From NCBI GenBank assembly GCA_009746045.1, contig RPFO01000406.1, positions 1,718,030 through 1,782,029 on the forward strand: a stretch of DNA of 64,000 bases, written 5' to 3'. This stretch comes from Mesostigma viride (lineage: Eukaryota > Streptophyta > Mesostigmatophyceae > Mesostigmatales > Mesostigmataceae). Numbering within the stretch: the first letter of the stretch is position 1; each line of letters starts with the position of its first letter. The position numbers were made by a program, and so were the translations under genes. This document shows positions 56,681 to 64,000 of the stretch, in pieces. The notes beneath the pieces are model-generated. The model did no database searches. It had not been told where the DNA came from and saw only the letters and a program-made list of their open reading frames with translations.

Positions 56681-58408
56681 CTACTGTTCCCCCTCCCCCC
56701 CCAAATCCATAGGAACTAACCCCGAAGAAGACCCTGGCGAAAAAGCCACTGCTGGAGGGTCACGAGGGATCGAAGAGGGTGCGGGAGCCTGATTATCATA
56801 GGGGAACCCTGGGGGTCCTGTCTGCACAGCATTCAGCCTACTAGGGGTAGCTGAGGGAATGCGTCCTGGATTGGGACGAATGGGAGCACGCTGAGGGGTA
56901 CGAGGAGGGCGAGCGTCGGGATGAGGGGGAGCACCCGAAAGGAACTTGGGGCACTCACGTTTAAGATGACCTACTTCCTTACAATGATAGCATGTGATAT
57001 GAGAGACATCAAGAGCTGAAAGGTCAGTAACGCAAATATCTAATTCTTCTACATAGGAGTTCTCCTCCTCAGGGGTAAGGATAATATTATTAATACGGGA
57101 ACGGGTAGGAAGAGAAGGAGTAGTGAAGAAATCTGCTACTCGTAGGAGATGCTGACGCACATGCTTGAGGGGCAGATCAGTAAAACGGTAGGCAGAGAAC
57201 TGGCGCTTGACTTCGCGTAATAAGGGTCTACTGAGGCCTTGGAGGAAGCGAGCACGTACTTCTGCGCCCGACAAATCCCTAATTCGTACCATCTGTGCAT
57301 CAAATTCTTTCATATACTCCTTAAACGATTTAGTACCCTGCTGCAAGGTACCAAAGGCTAGTCTATCCTGCCAGTCTGCATCAGGAGGGACTAAATGATT
57401 CTCTAAACGCTTAAACAATTCTGCTACTGAGTTAGGGTAGGCATGAGAGGCCAAGGACTCACATTGGATAAGGTTAGCAAGCTCAGGAGTAATACAGGTA
57501 GTAAGATAGTGAGGAACTAGTACAGCATCAGAGAGACGCCATCTATTATGATTTTGCCACGACTCTGTATTCTGGGTAAGCAACATAATGAAGGTGAAAA
57601 ACTGTTGAGGGGTAGACTTAACATCCAACTTGGGTAGGTTAGCAAAGAGGGGAAGAGCAGGGGGCTTAGGGGGATTAGACAAGTCAGTTTTACCCATGGG
57701 GCCACTGTCTTCCACTGCTACATACGTGGGATAGAAAGAAGGAAGAGGAAAGGTTTTGGATAGAGGTCTAGAAGGGGCCACCGTTTCAGGATGGTGCCCA
57801 TAGGAGAAGGGAACAGTATATTGTTCACGCAAGGAGGAGTAGGCAAAATGATCATAGTTTCTATCATCTAGGGGCATGGTGCTAAAATCACTATTAACTT
57901 CTAAATCAGCCACACGGGTAGGGACCTGGGCAGCCTCGTAGGCCGTATCAGGGTAGGACCAAGAGGCAGGGGGATAAAAAGGAACTGCACTAGGGCGCCC
58001 CGAAGGGCCGACAGGGGCAGGGGTTCGACCCGTGTGAAAAGAAGGGATGGAAGGCACAGGGTGGGTAGGAGGTCTAGAAACATTGTCAGGGAGTGAGGAC
58101 CTAATTGAGGGTTGAGCCAAGGTTGCAGTAGGGGCAGGGGCCTGGTTAAGGGTAAAGGAGGGGTCATCACTAAATCTGACATGCATACGTTGTTCATAGG
58201 TAGGTGGGGTAAGAGAGGGACGACGGCTACCACCAGTAACAGGAGAAGGAGGTGAGGTACGAAGATTACCTTGAGGGGTGAGATGGTGAACCGTTTCCAG
58301 GGAGTCCCGTCTGTTACCGCGAGTATTGGTATTGTTGTTAGTATTATTATTATTAGTAGCGGTAGTATTGGTAGGTATAGGCGACATATATCCACCCACT
58401 GGATCCAT
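56681..58408 (-). CDS. gag: Ty3/gypsy gag with zinc knuckle
   Basis: A 575-residue intact ORF starting MDPVGGYMSPIPTNTT. The N-terminal third is Asn/Thr/Ser/Pro-rich and probably disordered. The middle is the capsid-like region (PLFANLPKLDVKSTPQQFF, SVAELFKRLENHLVP, RLAFGTLQQGTKSFKEYMK, EVRARFLQGLSRPLLREV). A zinc knuckle CYHCKEVGHLKREC follows (CX2CX4HX4C), then a Pro-rich tail. The start is 95 bp downstream of the ORF0 stop. Codons are richer in A/T than those of the host genes to the left. The pol segment begins after the gag stop in another frame, so pol would need frameshifting, reinitiation or splicing unless the copy is damaged there. Confidence 0.93.
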   Translation of the reverse strand: MDPVGGYMSPIPTNTTATNNNNTNNNTNTRGNRRDSLETVHHLTPQGNLRTSPPSPVTGGSRRPSLTPPTYEQRMHVRFSDDPSFTLNQAPAPTATLAQPSIRSSLPDNVSRPPTHPVPSIPSFHTGRTPAPVGPSGRPSAVPFYPPASWSYPDTAYEAAQVPTRVADLEVNSDFSTMPLDDRNYDHFAYSSLREQYTVPFSYGHHPETVAPSRPLSKTFPLPSFYPTYVAVEDSGPMGKTDLSNPPKPPALPLFANLPKLDVKSTPQQFFTFIMLLTQNTESWQNHNRWRLSDAVLVPHYLTTCITPELANLIQCESLASHAYPNSVAELFKRLENHLVPPDADWQDRLAFGTLQQGTKSFKEYMKEFDAQMVRIRDLSGAEVRARFLQGLSRPLLREVKRQFSAYRFTDLPLKHVRQHLLRVADFFTTPSLPTRSRINNIILTPEEENSYVEELDICVTDLSALDVSHITCYHCKEVGHLKRECPKFLSGAPPHPDARPPRTPQRAPIRPNPGRIPSATPSRLNAVQTGPPGFPYDNQAPAPSSIPRDPPAVAFSPGSSSGLVPMDLGGEGEQ

Positions 58409-58503
58409 CTTTAATTAAATAAAGGAAAAGGACAAGGCCTAATTTAAAGCAAGGAAAGAAAAAGAAAAGCTTTTAATGTCTTAAGAAAGGAAAACAATTT
58501 AAA

Positions 58504-58896
58504 TCAATCCTTTTGAACAACAGTAATGGATAGGGAACCGAACTCTAAGGTGAGAGGCGTATCTAAGCTCGATGAGGATGCAGCCCTTTTAGGGGGAGAC
58601 GAAGGAGGGGTAGCAAAATCTAGAGCTTCTACAGGAGGACGACCATGAGGAGTAGTACGTACATGTAGGCCTAAATCTGATACACTATGGTCTATAAGGA
58701 ATTGTTGGGCTTCCTCGAAGGTAACAAATTTCTTATATCTAACTACGTTATATGTACGGTTTTGCACTATCTTCCTAGCATCTGACCAAGAGAGGAAAAT
58801 GGCTGACCATTGAGGGGTAATAACTACGTAATATTTAGCTAAGCTATTGTCACTGGAAGAATGGGAAGGAGCAGTGAAAACACGACGCTGGCTCAT
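58504..58896 (-). CDS. ORF0: RNase H1-type hybrid-binding (Cauli_VI-like) domain protein
   Basis: A 130-residue ORF lies between the primer site and gag. Its core, KYYVVITPQWSAIFLSWSDA followed by RKIVQNRTYNVVRYKKF and TFEEAQQFL, fits the small RNase H1 N-terminal hybrid-binding domain, also seen in caulimovirus-type viroplasmin (Cauli_VI) proteins. The conserved features are the Tyr-Val start, a buried Trp after the second strand, the (F/Y)KKF motif and a final helix with Glu-Glu-Ala. Known members bind RNA/DNA hybrids or dsRNA. Here it is free-standing, not fused to RNase H. It may bind the replication intermediate or help translation of the element's RNA; that role is inference. The C-terminal third is Ser/Pro-rich. 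The ORF is intact. Confidence 0.75.
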   Translation of the reverse strand: MSQRRVFTAPSHSSSDNSLAKYYVVITPQWSAIFLSWSDARKIVQNRTYNVVRYKKFVTFEEAQQFLIDHSVSDLGLHVRTTPHGRPPVEALDFATPPSSPPKRAASSSSLDTPLTLEFGSLSITVVQKD

Positions 58897-59432
58897 GGTA
58901 ACGCACCTGGTGGGTCTTGGGACGTCACGCTAGAAGAAGGAGTAGGCGACTTATCTGGGCGATCTGGAGCACCGAACGCAGCATGAGGGCAGAATTGTCC
59001 AGCGCTCGTCCTAAAATCAGCGACCGAATAGTCCAGCGCTCGTCCTAAAGCAGCGACCCGTATCTCTGCGGGTGCGGCCGTCTAATGAAACAGCAGCACG
59101 AAGGAAAAAGGTGTAGGCTACTACGACGCTAATCGTCTCACGCTGGCCGATCCGAACTCGAACAATAATAAGCCCCTATCTACGACAGGAAGCAACCGTA
59201 AGCAGGAAAACAAGGCGAAGGACAGGCTATCTACGAAAGGGTTTATCCGCTGCGAGCAGGTCTAGCATCTAGGCAGATCGTGTCCCGAACCGGGCAGCAC
59301 TACTCTCCCAGCTTGACGGCGACCCGCCCATTACCTGTCAAGAAAGTGTCGTCTTCGTATCCCTGGACGCGGAAGGGTTCTTGCAAGGGCGTATGTGACA
59401 AAGGACCGTCGTCTCGTTCTCTACCTACGAAA

Positions 59433-59447
59433 GTTCCTCCGATACCA
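59433..59447 (-). other. Primer binding site of the Ty3/gypsy element
   Basis: The minus strand reads TGGTATCGGAGGAAC one base after the 5' LTR end (CGTAACA at 59455-59449). The first seven bases match the 3' end complement of initiator-Met tRNA, like the primer site at 54213-54230. Confidence 0.8.
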
Positions 59448-59448
59448 T

Positions 59449-59696
59449 TGTTACGTCCTAAACTTCTACCTCCACCTCTACCTCTACTGGGCCTGATGCT
59501 ACCTAAATTGGTCAGGCCTCCTCTACTCAAACCCCTAGCGAAAGACGAACGAGACGGAGCTGATCTCAATGCATTCACGTATGTGTTACTGTAATACGCC
59601 ATACAACCATTTACCCGAACCCGTTTATTCCAGGAATAGAGGAAGGAAACACACTACACTGCCGTGACCCAAGCCTATATGTGTTAATTCATTTAA
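59449..59696 (-). repeat. Ty3/gypsy 5' LTR, truncated
   Basis: The first 190 bp match 37876-38065 and the next 58 bp match 46441-46498, after which similarity stops abruptly at TTTAA. About 299 bp expected from the 3' LTR are absent. Either another element inserted at TTAA, with its far end outside the window, or a deletion removed the LTR end. Confidence 0.9.
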
Positions 59697-61985
59697 GGGG
59701 ACGTGGCGCGCCGAATATTTTCCGCGCCAAAAAATTCGCGGTACCGTCCGTACGGTGTATAATGTGTGCCCGGACCGCTCAACCCTCGCGGAAGTGGCCA
59801 TGGCGGCATGCCTTTATGCAATATTAATCGATATGGCACGTAAACAGCTAGAAAAAATGCTTGAATTTCGCAGAAGATTAGTTGATGACCTCATTGCGTG
59901 GCGGAAAGTTTACGGTTTGCAATATCGCTAATTTCTCGAACGGCTACGGGCGCGGGGGTCCAGGATATAATTTCTCTTGCGGATCATGAAATTTAATGCA
60001 GGTTTACGGCAGCTATTGTGAGGCAACGTAGGCTCTAAAGAGCGATTATGAAGCTAACTTAATGGTGTTGTCGAGTTTGTGCCGAAGCTTCCCGGTTTCT
60101 TTTACATTTCCGGCATTCAAGGTAAGAACCTACGCAGGCCTGCGCATGTCGCCTTCGACGTATTCACGGAAGGCGCACCTTCCTTGTTCGCCTGATCAAT
60201 GGATGATGTCTTTTATTGTTCGAGCTTGCGTGCCAGTTTATGCATGAAACATTTCCACGCAGGCAGGTGCATTAACGTCGGCCTTTCGCCTTTTTTTCGG
60301 GCAGTTTCCCTGCAGGAAGCGCTCCATTTCTTTCGGTTGCATCGTCAGATTCCTAGCTATTTCGTGTAGTTTGTGGCTGGCATGCTAAATGCGCCGAGGT
60401 CAAGTTGTTGGTAATGTGTTGACATTTGTTTTCCATAATCCTTTGGACGTGACCTTGCTCAGACGCTTTGTTATGTGCCGGATCTGACACGCCTGTTTTA
60501 GAACGACATCCGGCATGTGCCTAGAGGCTAACAAGCTGGCATCAGCTTCTTAGCAAATTGCCCTATTGGAAAGGAAGGTGAGAGTGGTTCTTTTGCTGGC
60601 CATACTGCATGAGTGGCATTGCATTAGATAGGTGTTTCCATTGCTTTCCTTGAGCTATAACCATTAAGACTTCCCTGCTATGTGTGCAGCAAGGCAAGCT
60701 GGATAGGATGTGAATGCTTGGCATACAACATGTATGATTTGCTGCCAAGTTTGCAGGCTGCAGTTGCCTCTATTGCTTGGGCAGTCTTTCTAAGGTTTTT
60801 ACACGTATACTTGCTGAGTTCTTGGCATAAATTTACATGGTAACCTTGGGCTGAGCTTAGTGTATGCTCTCTTGGTGCGTGTATGCCTAGCGATGGTGTT
60901 GCTATGCGCACGCTGGCAAGGCTGGCCATGCTGAGGGCAGGGGAGGGCAGATGAGGTGCCTAGCCTTTTCTTATGTTGTGTGATCGAGTTGGGCATGTTT
61001 TTTGGCTTCTTGGATGGAAAACATGATGCCTAGGTGGCCTTATACACAGAAAAACCTCATTTAGCGTATGTTCAGGTTTTAGCACGCCAAACGCAATAAC
61101 TTGAGCTAGACTTGTCGGAATGACCTGGGACTTGGACCACTGCTGTCCCCCTGTTAGCCGGATTTTCGCTACATTTTGTTGCCTAATCTGAAGTGTTTAT
61201 GACATGTTTATTCCCAATGTCCGGTAAAAAAAGGGTACTTTTGCGGGGAAATTAATAACTGTTCAAGGTTTTGTCATTTTCATGATGTAAATAGCTCAGC
61301 AAGCTACAAACTCAGGGAACTATAGACGCTACATTTTTTTTTGCCAACAAATGAGTGCATGGGCTGGGGCATACATAGCCCTAATTAGCGTCTTTTTCTA
61401 TTTATAGCGCTATATTGGCGTATATGTGGGGGTAGTACCCCCAACAAGTGCATGGACAACTCACTAGAGATGTTATTTAGTGCCCCCAATCATAATTTAG
61501 CATGGTGCAACTGAAATTCAAGTGATATTAGCATGGGTCAAGTTTTAAGGTTTTTGGGGTGCCACCTCCCCTTTTGCCGCTGGTATAACTTTTTGCGCTT
61601 GGATTCAGGCGATGCGCTAGGGGACGGGTTTGCAAGGAGTCCTGGAGGCCGGCAGCATTGCCGGCCGGGGATAGAGCGAAAGGGAGCGGGGTGGTCGAGC
61701 TAGTCGGAACCGAAAAGCTCTTTCTCCAAATTTCGTTTCGGAGCGAGCTTGGGTGGCATGACTAGGCGTTGTAATTGTTGCAACACTGCGGTACAGCCGT
61801 AATTAACCGATTATACTAGCAGATGCGCATTGAAGAGATGCATCAGTTGCAATAAGTCTGACTGAATGTGGGGCTCAGACGCAAAAGTTCTGAGCTCCGC
61901 CGTCAGCCATGTCGGTGAGTGGCTCGTACGTGCCGGTGGCTCGCGGTTTGTGGCTTGTCGCCCGGCCACCTATGTGACACACTGA
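59697..61985. other. AT-richer DNA, no gene recognised
   Basis: It begins GGGGACGTGGCGCGCCGAAT at the LTR break. Short open frames exist but none shows a conserved motif, and base composition is more A/T-rich than to the left. It could be the interior of a transposon that starts at the break, or ordinary non-coding DNA. Confidence 0.5.
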
Positions 61986-62370
61986 CTGCTTCGGAGCAAT
62001 CCAAAATTAAATTAAATTAAATTATAACATGCCTCCGTTGGGAGATCATGTAGCACATATTCCATGATGGATGGGTGGAGTGGAGGAAGCCGCGTAATCG
62101 AACTAACCTAACTCTAAGCTATCTACAAGCTAACTACACTACTCATCAAAACGCCGCCTCCTCTTGGGGGGAGGGGGCTTGCCCACAGGGTCTGGCGTGT
62201 GAGCCTTGACAATCTTCTGCCACCGCGTCTTGTCCTGCATGGCAGTCCAAAGACGGGAGAGAGAGTGGATGCGGTGTTCAAACTGGGCTGGGACCACTAG
62301 GTCGTCCAGCAACATCTGGATGTAGTAATTCGTGACAGGCTTCCCTATCCTTTCCAAGAGAGCAATCCAA
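61986..62370 (-). mobile_element. 5'-truncated LINE copy with 11-bp target duplication
   Basis: The minus strand contains the C-terminal end of a LINE ORF2 (62357-62139: LWTAMQDKTRWQKIVKAHTP, then DPVGKPPPPKRRRR), like the decayed LINE at 33300-33400. A 3' UTR with CTCCCAACGGAGGCAT follows and an (AATTT)n tail near 62008-62025. TTGGATTGCTC lies immediately before the copy (62370-62360) and after its tail (about 61990-62000), which fits an 11-bp target duplication. Confidence 0.8.
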
Positions 62371-62957
62371 TTAATTAATTAATTAATTAATTAATTAGAA
62401 AGACTCCGTTGGGAGTACATGTAGCACATATCCCTGAGAAGGGGCATATGGCTTTTAATACATTCTGGGCTACTTCCTGCAAGGGTGGGAATGTAAGCTA
62501 CCCTTGCTCTAGGTGCACCAGGGCCGGCACCTGCACCCTCATAATCTTCACACTATGCCCAGCGAAGGGGGAGTCTGCGCTTTGCCGTATCTGGAGGTAG
62601 GTCGGCCATAGCTCGCGTCTCCGTTGTTGCTGGGCCAGGGTCAGGTCGTCGTCCAACGTGAAGTGAGTCCTCGAGAGCTTCTTGCGGTTTTTAAGAAACA
62701 ACACCTTGTCCGCCATGTACTTACAGGTGAGGAGGGCCATGGGTGCCGGGCCAGCCTTACCCCGCCGCGCGCGGGGGAGGCGAACAGCCGACATGCGCAG
62801 CTCTGACACCAGTAATGTGCATGGGGGCAAGAATGTCGCGCTTAAATGCAGTAAGAAGAGTCGTCGAGTCCTCACCTGCCAGCTGGTCGAAGTTCTTGAC
62901 TATGACGTTGTGGCTGCGCTGGGTGCGGTCGGCCTTCTCGCGGAGGTCGAGGGCTTG
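62371..62957 (-). mobile_element. LINE fragment with ORF1-like coding and (TTAA)n tail
   Basis: On the minus strand, 62957-62800 reads REKADRTQRSHNVIVKNFDQ, an RNA-binding-domain pattern. After a frame change it reads KVLFLKNRKKLSRTHFTLDD, DLTLAQQQRRRELWP and YLQIRQSADSPF (62745-62540), the C-terminal domain of L1-type ORF1 proteins (Transposase_22-like). It ends with CTCCCAACGGAGT and a (TTAA)n tail at 62399-62370. The junction of ORF1 sequence to a LINE 3' end suggests an internally deleted copy. Frame-broken, so a pseudogene. Confidence 0.72.
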
Positions 62958-63127
62958 TTGTTTAACCCCTAAATGGGCAGAAATACTGCCGATGCATCGG
63001 CTGTAACTTCACAATTTTGCAAACCAGATGCCATCCAACCCACCCATATCCAATGGCTGTCCTTGGGGGCCAAGCATGTCCATGAGTTGCCCTTCGGGTT
63101 GGTATATCACAACCTTACATATATATT

Positions 63128-63790
63128 AAAAATATAATTACTTACAGCAGAGTGAATTCACTCAAACCAAAGCAAACGCCCAGCTATAAACCTATATACA
63201 GAGCCATGTCAAAGCTCTATACTACGATAAGACCAATGGAAACGCCTAACGGGAGGAACCTAATAGCCCTGCTGCACCGCAAAATCAGCCCGCGTACGGC
63301 GGAGCATGATGTCCGCCATGGCCCGAGTCAGCGCCACCGACAAGCGCTGACGCCAATATGACGTCCAGGTCCGCGCCGACCATGGGGCCCGCTGGCCCTC
63401 CAGGTCCAGCCGGTCCTCCCGGAGCCGGCAACACTCCTTGAAGAAGGCGGAGGTCAGGGGCCCCATGGCCCCAAACTCCTCCAGGACAAAGGGCACCACA
63501 CGATGGTGCCCGACGTCGCCGTAGGCCAGGAGCTTGGCCCGCTCCGCCCGGTCCGCCGTGTAACCTGCCGTGAGGGAGGCCCCAGCCACGTGGCTAAGAG
63601 CCAAGGGCCGCGCCACCGAAACGTCAATAAGCAGATGCCGGCCACCCCCCTCAAAGTCCAGCACCACGACCTTACATATATGCAGGGTAGGCCATGTATA
63701 ACTGCCGTCAAAGTCAGGGGGGTCAAGACGAGCGTTTTCATTTTTGGTAGAATGTGCATTTTGAATTATGTTGTAAGAGCTAGGCACCTA
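63128..63790 (-). mobile_element. LINE 3' end with C-terminal ORF2 domain
   Basis: The minus-strand ORF 63787-63260 reads VVVLDFEGGGRHLLIDVSVA, RPLALSHVAGASL, RAERAKLLAYGDV and HRVVPFVLEEFGAMGP. This is the conserved block found after the RT domain in one group of LINE-like polyproteins from algae and fungi. The 3' 168 bp (63128-63296) are the source type for the truncated insertion at 55392-55559. This family differs from the (TTAA)n-tailed LINEs next to it. The upstream RT is not in the window, so the copy is 5'-truncated or interrupted. Confidence 0.78.
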
Positions 63791-64000
63791 CCACTTCAGG
63801 GATGATAAACAATTAGTTGCTGAACAGTTTGAGCCATTGGGGTCATCATTTGGGTGGGTATGCCAGCAGTTACACCCAGTACAGCCCATAGGGGTACCGT
63901 TGGTAAAAAGCAACCAAGGGGGTAGGAGTGGGCATACTACCTACTAATACCTACTAATATGGCCCCCAACCATGCCAAACAATACATTTCCCTTCCACAA
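63791..64000. other. No feature seen
   Basis: The last 210 bp hold no recognised coding or repeat sequence apart from short ACTACCTACTAATA-type duplications near 63940. Confidence 0.5.

Larger units (their letters stand above)
37876..59696 (-). mobile_element. Ty3/gypsy retrotransposon (chromovirus type) with nested insertions
   Basis: It is read on the minus strand. The partial 5' LTR is at 59449-59696, the primer site at 59433-59447, ORF0 at 58896-58504, gag at 58408-56681, pol from about 56560 to 49567, an accessory ORF region at 49398-47167 and a polypurine tract at 46811-46798. The 3' LTR is 46797-46441 plus 38065-37876, split by an 8372-bp TIR element. LTR ends are TGTTACG/CGTAACA. The 190 bp 37876-38065 and 59449-59638 look identical, and the next 58 bp (46441-46498, 59639-59696) also match, so insertion was recent. 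Without its insertions it is about 10.5 kb. The outer half of the 5' LTR is missing after TTTAA at 59696, so the right-hand target duplication cannot be seen; the left flank would be GTGGC. It inserted into the orphan ORF ending at 37875. Confidence 0.9.

Noticed and set aside
59300..59602. Arg/Gly-rich ORF upstream of ORF0 (also at 37745-38134)
   Set aside because: It is LTR sequence read across the LTR/leader border; the two copies diverge exactly at the LTR edge.

Overview
This is nuclear DNA from a eukaryote. Two intron-rich host genes sit beside a stack of nested retroelements and a terminal-inverted-repeat (TIR) transposon. Host exons are GC-rich, introns use GT-AG borders and carry long, pure simple-sequence arrays, and transposons make up much of the right half. 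A GC-rich protist such as a green alga would fit, but the sequence alone does not fix the species.

Layout. 1-3069: a 44-bp satellite and short tandem duplications. 3070-21919 (minus): a CCDC93 gene (Commander/CCC endosomal recycling complex), reconstructed here as 14 exons. Most of its introns hold a microsatellite, satellite or duplicated element; its last exon(s) are not found. 21920-23063: short intergenic region between divergent genes. 23064-31423 (plus): a GAA1/GPAA1 gene (GPI transamidase subunit), reconstructed as 6 exons whose phases all agree (1116 codons plus stop). 31780-33631: a decayed LINE. 33632-35640: no gene seen. 35653-37888: an orphan open reading frame related to an accessory ORF of the neighbouring retroelement.

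37876-59696 (minus) is a Ty3/gypsy element of chromovirus type. Its order is 5' LTR (partial), primer site, a small ORF with an RNase H1-type hybrid-binding domain, gag, pol (protease, RT, RNase H, integrase, chromodomain-like end), an extra ORF region, a polypurine tract and the 3' LTR. Three younger insertions interrupt it. The first is an 8372-bp TIR element with an ATA target duplication in the 3' LTR; it carries two divergent genes around a 744-bp palindrome. The second is a 2792-bp gag-only LTR element (490-bp LTRs, CTGAC target duplication) between RT and RNase H. The third is a 168-bp LINE 3' end with a 14-bp target duplication in RT. 59697-64000 is AT-richer and holds three more LINE fragments and no recognisable host gene.

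The most novel material is the architecture of the chromovirus (hybrid-binding ORF before gag, accessory ORF after pol, and a related orphan ORF next door) and the unclassified TIR element with its PHD-like and Ala/Pro-repeat proteins and central palindrome. Exon borders, target duplications and repeat ends were read by eye; homology statements rest on remembered family patterns, not on searches.
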